A stretch of 64,000 nucleotides of DNA. Origin: Mytilus galloprovincialis. Its lineage: Eukaryota; Mollusca; Bivalvia; Mytilida; Mytilidae. Below are positions 24,952 to 42,500 of the stretch, piece after piece. The first letter of the stretch is position 1. Each line of letters begins with the position of its first letter. The notes beneath the pieces were generated by a model, which was not told the DNA's origin, ran no database searches, and saw only the letters and a program-made list of their open reading frames with translations. The stretch is taken from NCBI RefSeq assembly GCF_965363235.1, contig NC_134838.1, positions 19,190,441 through 19,254,440 on the forward strand, given 5' to 3'. The position numbers and the translations under genes are program-made.

Positions 24952-25247
24952 TTATATTTGTTCATAAAAAAATACTTTATTTAAAAAGCTGTGATAAATG
25001 ACATATTTGTGTGAACCTGTTTACTGGTTTTATTTCTCTAGTATCTATAATTGCATTTACTTGATTTAAATCTTACTTCTGTTGTATGATTGCCTTACTA
25101 TATACTTTTAATAAACCTCTGTGACAGATTTTGTTTTACCTCTATTTTTGCCCATGTAGAAAAGTCAGTATTTGGTTTCTTAAGTAAATGAAACATGACC
25201 TAAACCTGCTTATCGCTATTTTGTGCATTTTTCCTTTAATATTTTTT

Positions 25248-25479
25248 AGTGATAATTTTTCATATCATGCTACTCGCTTGAGATGGAAAATTATCGCTAG
25301 AAACTAAGGAGGCATGGGGCGTTGCTAATGAAATTGACATGAAATTGACAACGTCGTCATAGGTAAAATAGCGATAAACAGATTATCATTGGTCATCTCA
25401 ACTTGATTGCTTTTCTCGCTTTCGCCGTCCCGGCTCAAGCGAGAAAATCAATCTCGTTGAGATGATTAACGATAATCTA
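25248..25479. mobile_element. Palindromic miniature element, copy 1
   Basis: It contains a palindrome of about 96 bp (25382-25479) with arms beginning AGATTATCATTGGTCATCTC, and a second smaller foldback at 25248-25297 built on GATAATTTTTCAT and ATGGAAAATTATC. An inverted copy of the whole lies at 29174-29396. Confidence 0.7.
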
Positions 25480-25741
25480 TAAATATATATGACAATTTCC
25501 AACCACAGACAAGGAGAAAATTAAATGTTATATCTAACAGCTGCTTTATGGCAGTTGACAATGAAAAAAAACATGGAATGTTGTTAATAGAAAACCTTCC
25601 AAAGCATAAAATTGAAAAGGCCTATACAGAACATCAAAACCTGTTTTGGGTTGGCATGTCCTGATTAGCAAGTTTAATACATTTCACAGGCAACAACTAC
25701 AAAGTCTTATTAAGGACAATCTTAATTTTTTTTTTCTCACT

Positions 25742-26000
25742 TGTTGTGGTAATAAGCATTGTATATAATTTTCATAACATTTGGTTGAGGCAAACTAAAG
25801 TTAAGAGAACAGAAACGAAAAATTTGGCAATTTTTCCATTTGTAAAGGGGCATAACTCTAGAATGGTAAAAGTGAGGCCACCAAAATTAAAGCTTGATCT
25901 GTATTTAGTGGTAATAAGCATTGTGTATAAGTTTTATAACATTTGGTTGAGGCAAACTAAAGTTAGAGAATGGAAACCAACTATGGGACATGCGTACAGA
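25742..26000 (+). repeat. Interspersed repeat with internal duplication, copy 1
   Basis: The phrase GTGGTAATAAGCATTGT(A/G)TAT occurs twice inside (about 25746 and 25908). The family recurs at 32286-32580. An open frame across it follows the repeat and shows no protein similarity I recognise. Confidence 0.65.
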
Positions 26001-26605
26001 CAGACCAGGGTAGAGCTACGGCAGGTGCATAAAAATGCTACTATAAACCGTGCACCTAATGGATTGGATACATTCGAAATTGTGATTTTCTTTCCTTGTA
26101 AGAACTAAGGTTGATGACTCCAATGTTTATCAAAAGTAACCACCAGTTTTTGTGTCGTCTTGCATTTAAGCAAGAAACTAACCTGGCAGCAATGGTGTAT
26201 ACTATTTGTATAAAGTTTTCTGCAGAAGGTTGTACTCCATACCCTGGCTATAGATGCTGTTTACTCTGAAGTTTCTATTTGTCATATTTTCATTGTTCAG
26301 CCACTACTTGGTAAACTTTTTTTTATCAAATATATTTCTTAACTTTGTTTTGTGTATGCAATACTTGTATAGTTTATATGCCTATCTGGCAATGTTTGTC
26401 TGCCCATGACCTTATTTTCTTGGTCAATGTTAAGTTTTCTGAGTTTTTTTCTGTTTTTCGGTATTATAAGAACAAGTAAGCTATATTTGGTGTATTGGTT
26501 GATGTCTGTTTTGCTGTTTGGGAATAAAGATATAAATATACAGTTAGCTATAATAAATCTGCAATCAGTTCCAGCTTTATTCCTAATATATATAATGAAA
26601 TGTGT

Positions 26606-26727
26606 CCGGGTGCGGGAATTTTTTCACTACATTGAAGACCTGTTGGTGACCTTCTTCTGTTGTTTTTTTCTATGGTCGGGTTGTTGTCTCTTTGGCACAT
26701 TCCCCATTTCCATTCTCAATTTTATTT
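26606..26727 (+). repeat. Interspersed repeat fragment (copy 2)
   Basis: Second copy of the repeat at 9056-9204, in the same orientation, ending CATTTCCATTCTCAATTTTA. Just upstream (26390-26520) are degraded phrases resembling the core of family IV. Confidence 0.65.
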
Positions 26728-26992
26728 ACAACTCTTAGATTCTACAGACTGTACTGAAAATTAAAGGTAACACTAGGCCACAGAAAGCTGAATTATATTA
26801 GTTTAGTCTAGGTGGCAGACTGGTCTTAAGTGATGGACACAGTGCAGGTTGTGTTGTCTCCATATCCCAATAGCATGAGTTTGAATCCTAACAAGGGATT
26901 TAACATTGTTGTATATTTAGAGAATTCAATGTTAGTTATGTATATATAAATAATTACTCTAAATAACAGAACAACAATATATATAGAACTAG

Positions 26993-27705
26993 ATGTGTTA
27001 GAGCGGCACGAATGGCGTCTCAAAAAGTAGAAAATCTGCAATTTCAATAACACATGTGGACACAAACATGATGGTAGTCTCACATATCAAAAATCAGCTC
27101 AAAATTTGGAGGAGCATCGAAAAATGTCCATATCACTGTGATTTCCAACAATTTTCAAAGATGTAAACCCTTAATTTTGGCAAAAATTAGGGGAGCTGAA
27201 TGAAACAACTTGATCTGTAACTCATCATGGTTAGCTCACTTACCAAAAATCAGCCCAATATCTGAAAGCATTTAGAAAAAAGGTCCGTATAACTGTGATT
27301 TTTAAAAATTTAACTAAGTCCAAAGCCCGAAATTACAGCAAAACCCATCTGAGCGGAACTAAACTTATACTTGATCTATACTCATCATGAATAACTTACA
27401 TACCAAAAATCAGCCCAATATCTGAAAGGGTTTAGAAAAAAAGTCTGTATAACTGTGATTGTCAACAATTTATCAAAGTCCAAAGTCCGTAATTTAGGCA
27501 AAAATTAGCAGAGCGGAACAAAACTTAAACTAGATCTGTAACTCATGATGGTTAACTCACATACCAAAAATCAGCCCAATATCTGAAGGCGTTTAGAAAA
27601 AAAACTCTGTATAATGGTTTCTTGCGGAATGACGGAATTAAGGAAAGACGGAATGACAGACAAGGGTAAAACTATATGACAGCTTCATTTCGGGGCCATA
27701 AAAAT
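26993..27705. repeat. Imperfect 160-bp tandem repeat, four units
   Basis: The phrase CCAAAAATCAGCCCAATATC recurs, with variation, near 27088, 27244, 27404 and 27565. It is diverged, intergenic and non-coding, and ends in GACGGAATGACAGACAAGGG. Confidence 0.75.
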
Positions 27706-28274
27706 TCATCTGACCTTTTATAATGGTTCTCAGAAGGGTGACATGCCTTCCTCTTCCTTATTAACTTGAAGAAAAAGTTGTTAAAACTCAGCATGTTGGT
27801 CTAGAGTGCAAAGCAGGGTATAAATACTAAGTTATATAAATATGTTTTTCGCTGAATATGAATGAAGTGTTTGCTGCTAGAAACTAGACAACCATCAATC
27901 ATATCTTGGAGATTTTTAAAATGTATTGGCCAAGGAATGTAAAAAGAAGAGGACTAACAAATGGATGGGCCATTTCTATATATCTCATAATACATTTTGT
28001 GGAGAGAGCTTTGCTTAGATCTTTATATGATATCTCAATGAATAAAATATGTTTAAAATCAAATCAACTATATCTGATAATCTTTTGGTATCAAAAACTA
28101 AAATGACATCAATTATTATTTTTTTACTTTTATTCATTGTCTTCATAGCATATAACAATCAAACATCAAACTAAAAATCAATATCAATAGTTACCTGCAA
28201 ATATGTAAACAAAAAATCAATCACAAACAGTACCATTTATAGTTATAGTTATCTATTTAGTTGGGGAAAGAAGT

Positions 28275-28423
28275 CCAGGGGCGGATCCAGCCATTTTAAA
28301 AAGGGGGTGTTCCCAACCCAGAGTAAACAGGGGTTCCAGCTGTATGCTCACATTCAAAAGCATTGATCAGCCAAAAAAAGGAGGGGTTCCAACCCCCGGA
28401 ACCTCCCCTCCTGGATCTGCCAA
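28275..28423. mobile_element. Small TIR element (GGCGGATCCAG family)
   Basis: The ends GGGGCGGATCCAG and CTGGATCTGCC are imperfect inverted repeats around about 150 bp. It is probably a miniature DNA element. No clear target duplication. Confidence 0.5.
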
Positions 28424-28601
28424 AAAAGTCTCCATTGATGACATCAAGACATCTACATGAACATCATGTTTGTTCTTTATTAGCACTTAATTATTTTTTC
28501 AATATTATGTGTTGTTTCTTGATATTAAGCAACCAACAACAATCAATCAATCAATCAAAGGTAATTTCATTAAGGAATGACTAATATTTTTTCTGTCTAT
28601 G

Positions 28602-28681
28602 AAGAAATAACATTAAAAATGTGGTGCATACTGAATAACACGTGTTATTCAGTGTGCACCACATTTTCTATGTTATTTCTT
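28602..28681. repeat. 80-bp near-perfect palindrome
   Basis: Exactly symmetric about 28641/28642, where CACGTG forms the centre. The arms run AAGAAATAACAT outward and AATGTGGTGCA(T/C)ACTGAATAA inward. It would extrude as a cruciform. Intergenic. Confidence 0.9.
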
Positions 28682-28689
28682 ATAATTTA

Positions 28690-29173
28690 ATTCTAAATTC
28701 CTTTTAAAACTGTAGAAAACCATGAAAAAACGTTAGCCAATCAGAAGATGTGTTACATTCAAAATTAAATTATTTTTAAATATTACTTTAAATGCCTTTC
28801 CATAAGCAGGGTTTGAACTCACATTCTCAAACATACAAATCAAAGTAGTATAACTTATTTATAAATAAACAAAATGTAAAAAAAATCCTGAATAATTTAA
28901 GTTAATATTTTCAGATCTCACAACACATAAATGTTTCTTATTTCTTGAAACTATTGTTTTATCAGAAATGTAAAAATATCATAATTAAATTAAGAAAGAA
29001 ATATATGGTATTTAATTCTTGATCTTGATTTGTAGGTAATCAATAAAATCAAACTTGTTTGTTTGTTAACTGAACATGAATTTGTTTTATTAGGTATGAA
29101 AAATACAAAACATTTGAACAATGAAACTGAATCTACAGGCATCATTAACTTAATATCTTATATTTATAGTCTA
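28690..29173. other. Non-genic stretch
   Basis: AT-rich intergenic DNA between UBE2U and FDX2 with no exon or repeat structure that I can recognise. Confidence 0.35.
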
Positions 29174-29396
29174 AGATTATCGTTGGTGATCTCAACAAGA
29201 TTGATTTTCGTGCTTATGCCAGTACGGCGAAAGCGAGAAAAGCAATCATGTTGAGATGACCAATGATAATCTGTTTATCGCTATTTTACCTATGAAGACT
29301 TTGTTAATTTCATGGACAACGGCACTTGCGTCCTTAGTTTCTAGCAATAATTTTGTATATCACGATTCTGTACTGAGCAAGAATTTATCAGTCAGT
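29174..29396. mobile_element. Palindromic miniature element, copy 2 (inverted)
   Basis: Inverted and more diverged copy of the element at 25248-25479. The hairpin pairs the arm AGATTATCGTTGGTGATCTC with GAGATGACCAATGATAATCT, followed by TTTATCGCTATTTTACCTATG. Confidence 0.65.
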
Positions 29397-29399
29397 AAG

Positions 29400-30282
29400 A
29401 TCAAGAGTAAATGCTTAATGAGCGAAAGTCAATTTTAATGTTCTGATTTTTTGTGTATAATTGGCATTCTATACTTTCTACATTGATGCAAGTCATAACA
29501 GAAATGTGTTATGACAAATCTGAGTTAAAGAGTAAAAAATACTGTTTAATAAATTATAATAAAATGATAAGTGCTGCGATGTGCTTGTAAATTTATCAAT
29601 CATTTGTTCCAAACATTAATGAAAATCTTTATAATGAGGTAGAATGAAACAGAATTAATTTCAAGATAATTTCCTCAACAATATTATCATCATTGTTCAC
29701 CAAGAGCAGTTTTGGGAAAAGAAATAATTGTACAACTCTTTAACATCATCTCCAGTAAATAAAAACTATTTTCAACAATTTAATGCCCATGTTATGTTCA
29801 TATAAATGAATTCAAATATTGGATTGGTGGTTGGTAGAATCTTCAAATAAATAACATGCAAAGAATTCCAAAAAAACATATATTACATGACATGATATTC
29901 TTAAATTTATGTGAAGCACAAGCTTCCAGTGAAAAATCAACCAAGTCAAACAATGTGATTTCAAATATCTTGATATTGTCAAGTCAAATGTGATGGAATT
30001 ACAATAAATAATTTCCATCCTAATAATCTGCTATTTAGTATATAACTTCACAATGTTTTTATCACTCTCTATCTCTTTCTTGTACAAGGCCTAAAAATAC
30101 AATACAACAATAAAAAACTCATTTTATATAAAAATGTTGTTTTTCATGCTTCCTCCCTCTCAATAACATTGTCAGACTTTTCTTGGTAGAGCTCTTTATA
30201 ATTATAATCATTTGAATTTGGTTGAAGTGAAGGTCACACAATGATTCCAATATGAGATTAAAGCTTTGACTATCACTAGATA
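29400..30282. other. Intergenic or FDX2 3'UTR stretch
   Basis: No open frame with recognisable similarity and no repeat boundary. It includes whatever 3'UTR FDX2 has (minus strand). I did not find a close, unambiguous minus-strand AATAAA. Confidence 0.35.
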
Positions 30283-36276
<5,994 letters not shown>

Positions 36277-36582
36277 ATTGGACAACTAGTTTCTATTTTT
36301 TCACTTATTTTCGGATTTTACGAAACTTCCGGCTGTTTTGTGTATTGGATAGCTTTACATATTAGCATGCAAGATTGGTGATGACAAAAAAGCGATACAC
36401 TCCAATACACTTTATTGATATTTTGCATTATGCTAGGGAATTTAGTGCTGTTTAGTTATGGATATGAAACTCAAGTGAATTTTCCAAAGGACGAGTGTAA
36501 TAAGAATCTGTTTGGATTTCAGAAATGTTGACAGATGACCATTCAAATAGTCTGTTGAAAGGTCAACAAGATCTTTTTCAAC
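36277..36582. promoter_or_regulatory. Bidirectional promoter of FDX2 and CACHD1
   Basis: Only 306 bases separate the divergent start codons of FDX2 and CACHD1, so both 5'UTRs and core promoters must lie here or overlap the genes, unless upstream non-coding exons exist. An ETS/GABP-type site, ACTTCCGG, is at 36325-36332. Such sites are common in bidirectional promoters of mitochondrial genes. No strong TATA box placed for either gene was seen. Confidence 0.6.
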
Positions 36583-39500
36583 ATGGCGACCTGTAATCAA
36601 AATAGAATTTTAGTTTGTCTTTGTATTTTTATAACAGCCAATTTGACGTTTGTCAGATCTGGTAGTACTAAAAAACGTGATGTGTACAATTGTAAAAATA
36701 AACTTGAACAGGAGGCTTTCAAAGCACTCTTCTCTGCTGATGGATATTTCTCTGACACAAGGCAAGAACCAGTTGACCCTAAAATTTTAGGTGGAATAAG
36801 AATTCAGATAGAAGCTTTGAAGTTGTGGTCTCAATTAAGACAAACAGCAAATATTGAATTGGGGATTCCGCAAATGCAGGTAGGCTACATGTTTTTAAAA
36901 AAGAGTCTTGAGATCCTGTAATTAAAAGCTTCTTACATGAACATGTATAAATATTTTTTTCTTAGAATGATAAATGTACATGAATGACTTGTCTGAGTTG
37001 TCCCTAGTGTACAAATCTGGTTGACAGGTCCGTTCACCCTGATTAAACATGTTCGCCCTGAATCTGATCGCAATGAGTTCATTCACCTCTAGAGGAGGGT
37101 GCTAATGCCCTTTAACGTCGGGCGTCAAACGGTTATTTTCGGCTACCATTAGCGTCAAATTGGTAAAATTTTACTGTGATTCGTCAAAGGTCTCAAGTAA
37201 TCATTACCGTAATTTTTGAAAAAAATTAACTTCATTCGTCAAAATCAGCTGATTTTTTTTATTCGTCTTAAATAAAGTGTACATTTTATTGTCATGCACT
37301 AAAAATGACTGTTAATGTCATTTGGCAAGAATTTTTACCGTTATACATCATGAAGGTACCCCCAATACTACCCTCATAAAGTCTGCTCGCGCTGGATTCC
37401 TTCTCCCTACTTTTATTAATGAAATATTAATATTATAGGTATTACAGTTAAATAAACCTTATTCAGATTTTTATATGGTATGAATTCTTGAAAATTCACA
37501 AAAGACATGGAAATAAATAAAAGTTGGCTTGTTTTGGCGCATTAATATGTCATAATAATTGTTCTCACTGATCATTGTAATTAAATTATTTGGTTGCAGC
37601 AATTCCAATATTTGGCAAATTTTCAAAAAACTCAAATATATTCTGTTCCAATAATAAACATTAATATGCAACTAGACAACAGCAAAAAAAAAAAAAGGCA
37701 AATGGACCCTGGGCAAACTGGTACATTTATTTTGTTGAACAGGTACATTTGTACTAGGACGAGCCTGAATCAGGGTGAACAAACCTGGATTCATGAATCT
37801 GTGTCTGTTTGCTCAAAATCTTGTCAGCTCTCATTGCCTCAAAATTACGTTCCACTCTTTTTCTTACGTACCCTAGGCCAAAAATGAAATATTGTTTGTT
37901 TCCCCTCCCACCACCGACCCGGTAGAATCGCCGCGACTCGAAAAATTTTATTGGCCATTCTTGCCCAAAATTTTTTTTTTTTTGCTATGTTGGTTTGTGG
38001 TGATATTTTTCCGATGCTGTAGTAAATGTGTGTTGGTTTTTTGTAATACCTTTCCGATGCTGTAATCAACAAGCGTTTTAAATCAAGGCATTTTTGCATT
38101 GAAGCGTCTATATGATTCGGAATCAAGGAAAACAAACTACCTTGCTACACGATTTGTGTTGTGTGCAGAGGTGATATTTGAAAATAAAAAAATCTGAAGC
38201 ATCTTTCAACCCACTGAGTCCACCTTGATTGGCTTTGTCTTTTACCTCTGTTCCTGTTTAAAGGATAAAATCTTTGAGTAAAAATGGTCTGAATCGTGCT
38301 TTGAAATCAATCTATTTTGTCCTCGACTTCGAACAGGTTGGGCACAAGTCAGAAAATGTTGGATACATGAATTCTCTGCTTTCACCTCTTGTGTAAACAA
38401 AACCAGTTTAAATATGTTTTTATTTTTCAATTTATGGCATGAAATTTACAAAAGGGCACGTTTTACGTTATAACTGGATCAGTTGAATTTGTAAATACTT
38501 AAAGTATTCTAGGAACAACAAAACATATAAGTGAAGCCTTGTTTTTTCTAGAACTCGAAAAAAACATGCAAATCCTTTGTTTAGGAAATAATTGACCAAG
38601 CTGCATGATCCAGGTGCAACTGAACATAACTGAATTATGTTCACTGCTATTGAAAATTTTTATTCATTAAATTTTAATTCCCAAGTCATTAACATATCTT
38701 TTTGTCATCTCATATTTGATGATCAAGGTATGAATTGATAAACAGGAATTGTTTTTTTGTGAGTTATGCATCAAATTAGACTTGAAATAAGCTTGATTTT
38801 TAACTAATTAAACACTTGCTTTCATTACACATATTGTTATCATCATGATCATATGATCAAGGATATGTGCTTTTGTAGATTTCATACCATAAAATGAATA
38901 GGAAAAAGGAGGTCCCTGTATACTGTTTTAAACATCAGAAAACTGGGGTGTACACTCAATACAGGTTATACCCCACTTTTCTTGACTTATCTTACCTGTT
39001 GAATTTTGTAAAAATTCAATATACATGTAGAAAAATTATATCAAGAAATAAAATAAAATAATTTGCCTACCTACCTACCTACCCATACCCTGATAACCTC
39101 AGTCGGGGAGGGGAAACAAAGATATTTTTAATGTTGGCTCTACACAATTGCACCTTTTTTCAAGATTTTGTCTTGAACAATTTTTAACATCACATTTTAG
39201 TTAGCGTATTGTTATAAAGAAGGCTGTTACAAAATAAAGTGACATTACACACAGGTATACTGTTTTTCTTTAATATTTTGTGAATTATATTCATGAATAT
39301 GATATTGTCATGATGACCAAAGGCCAAGTTCATTCATCTTAGACTAAGACTTGTAAAAAGGGAAAAAAAGGATATCAAACTTGTTACAATGACATTCCCA
39401 CAACAATGCAGTCTGTACTAAAATCAATTCTGACTTTAGCTTCTACACTATGTTTCCCACTGTGCTAGGCAATACTCATAAAACCTGTTTTTTGCTAACC

Positions 39501-42500
39501 CAATACAATGTACAAATAAGCTCTTCTAAGATTGTGATTAGAAATAAATATTACCAGGAATAAACTAATCGAATATGATCAAATTCTGATTTATTTTAAT
39601 ACAAACATAAATAAATTTCTAAAACGTAAATAAAATTACTGTAAATTCAGAAATGATCAAGTGTCATATAAGATTCAAATGCGATTTAAATTATTGCGAT
39701 ATTGAGGAATATCCATTTTTATTTGTATAAAATATTTCAAAATGCAAGTTTAAATTATAGCGATTATAACCCTGTCATAATTTTCGCAATAATAGAAATT
39801 TAATATTGCAACAATTTCTGAATTAACAGTATTCAGAATCAGTGGGTCGGGCGCCTATGTCAAACAAATGAAATTTAATTTTCGGCCTTAGCTATTGATA
39901 GACTCAAGATATTCTTTTCTTTAATGGGCTTCACCAAAATCTTGCAATATTATCAGAATCATTCAAGTAAATTTATACTGAAAACCCTTAGTGTATGCAT
40001 GCCAATTTGTCAAATCTTCGAGTTCTGAACTTATTTTAGATGTCTATAATAAAAAAAAATATGTATATCAGCAGTGTTTTGCACAAAGCTAAAGCTTGTT
40101 AATGTTAAGCATGAACATTTACAAAATGTAGTAGCTTTGAGTGTGTTCTTTTTACATGTACATGTATATGTTCCAGACCGTATGAGTATTTGGACCGTAC
40201 GCGTACGGTCTGCACGCGTACGGTCTGGACCGTATGCGTACTTTTTCAAAATACTCATACGGTCGGACCGTACGCGTACGGTCTGACTAATATTAAAAAG
40301 TTGGTCAAGTTTATTAGTTACAAATGCATATAGCAGATCAACATAACTTAACTATCAAATTAATCTAAAAAAGTTCAATTGTAATTGAAACAAAAACTTT
40401 ATATTTTAACTTTTTTTCAAATTCACGCTAATTAAATCTGTTAGTCTCTTGTATTAAGCATGTCGATCAGTAATACATTGAATTATGATCACTGAAATTG
40501 AAGATATCGGAAGTAAACATAATGTGGGAGGTCAATTGTTTTAGAATATTTAGCAACTTTACCAAAAAATGCAAATGCAAAGAAACATGCATGAACTGCA
40601 TACATGAAAATGTAAAAAAATATTACGTTACTTGAATTGTGTCACCTTGGGCGAGAGTACCAAAATAGGATTCAGATATAAAATTAAACAAATACTTAAT
40701 TTCAATTGTTCGGTTGTTCATTTTATCTATCTAATTGTAATAAATTATCAATAACAATTTGTAAAACTAAAAATAAAGATTGTGATAAATGCTTGTTTCA
40801 ATTTAACCCATATGATCAAATAACATGTATGGTCAGCTCGTACTGGACCGTACGCGTATACTCATACGGTCCGACCGTACGCGTATGGTCGGACCGTACG
40901 AGTATACGTATACGGTCCGGACCGTACGCGTACGGTCCAAATACTCATATGGTCTGGAACATATATATTTTGTGTTGTCAACACTATACACAAAAAAATG
41001 TAAAATGTACCATAAAGGTTTAAAGATTCTGGTTCAATATTCCAATAATGATATTCATGTACTGTATCAAGAGGAATCATTAATCTTGTAAAAATTTAAA
41101 CAGCGTATGACAGATTTTTTGGGGGGTTCTTCCAGTTTGGAAGATACATGAACACCTGAAAAAAACTTCCAAGTAAATACAAACTGAACGGCATTATAGG
41201 AAAGGTGTACTGACATAAGAGTACAAAAATACAAATTGAAACTTAATAACTAAGGTCTCCAGCAGAAATCTAAGGGGGAAGAAGACCATCACAACATGAG
41301 TACAAAGAAGAAGCAGAGATACTGTACCTAAAATCTTGATGATGTTTTATCAGGTTTATAATAACTTTATATATCTATGTATTTCATCAGTTTTTGATTC
41401 TGAAAAATTTACCTGCTGACCCAATTTTCACTAAAAAAATTATCAAATCAGATTTTGTCCTAAATTGTAACAGTCATTTTTTTTTCTATGAATAAATTAC
41501 ATACATTGTATGTACATAGTTGAAGTTGCAATATAGCTGTGAACAGCTTTCTGTCTCCAATAATTTCTGATTTTCATGTAATTTATTCTAAAGTCTTGGT
41601 TAAAATAAATTGTTAAACTGTTTCATCCTGCAATCAGCTAATGCAACTATTGTACAAATAACAGGTTCACAATTAAATTTTTGCCTTATTTGTAAAGTCA
41701 ACTGTTACCCCACTTTCATGTTGAGCAAGTGGTACTGTGGATATTTCTTATTGTGTAACATTTCATTTTGGGGTCCTCTTCATGGGCTGCATTTAAATTA
41801 CAAAAAATGTACATGTAATATGTAGATTTCTTTAAAAATTAGAGACAAAGATTTGGAGTTCAGCAACTAAAGTTTCATGCATTTACACAATGTATATATA
41901 TATACATGTATGCATATTTGCACATCTTATTTCTATGGAAATTATTATGCCCGACCTTAGTCATAGTCGAATTTTAAGTCATTGCTTAAATAGTGATATA
42001 CAATGTACATGTACATGTATAACCCGAATAATTCAGTTGTTATATTCCGCTGATCTACGAAGACTACATTAACGCCTGAACGTCTTCCTCGATCAAGATC
42101 GTCAACCGGAATTTTCACACCGCTTTGCAATATGGGAATTTTTATTTAAATTGGCAGCTAAAGAAGGAGGAGTTCCGGATGTTAATTGATGTTAAATGAT
42201 GTAAACTGATGTTAATTGATGTTAATTGATGTTAATTAATTATTATCGGATTTGTGTTAATTGAACGCACGTGTTTGGTAAGACAATTACAAGAGAGTTG
42301 CGCAGACTCATTATCCTCATCGCCGCTGATTGGCTCTCTCTCACAGAGAGCAGGCGACGCGGCCAATGATCACAAGGAGTTCAAGCCCTCGTGTGGGAGA
42401 AAATCGGACACGGAAAGGGCTTGAATTATTCGAGTTAGTACATGTATGAAAATGCATAATATCAAAGATTCAAAATTGATTAAGTGCAATTATTTCAAAG

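Noticed and set aside
25746..26108. 120-codon open frame with a repeated MVISIVY motif
   Set aside because: The repeated motif reflects an internal DNA duplication of an interspersed repeat also found at 32286-32580. No recognised domain.
40031..41091. Overlapping open frames rich in V, R, S, G, P and Y
   Set aside because: Both strands give the same peptide pattern because the CGTACG phrases are palindromic. They are the arms of the inverted-repeat element.
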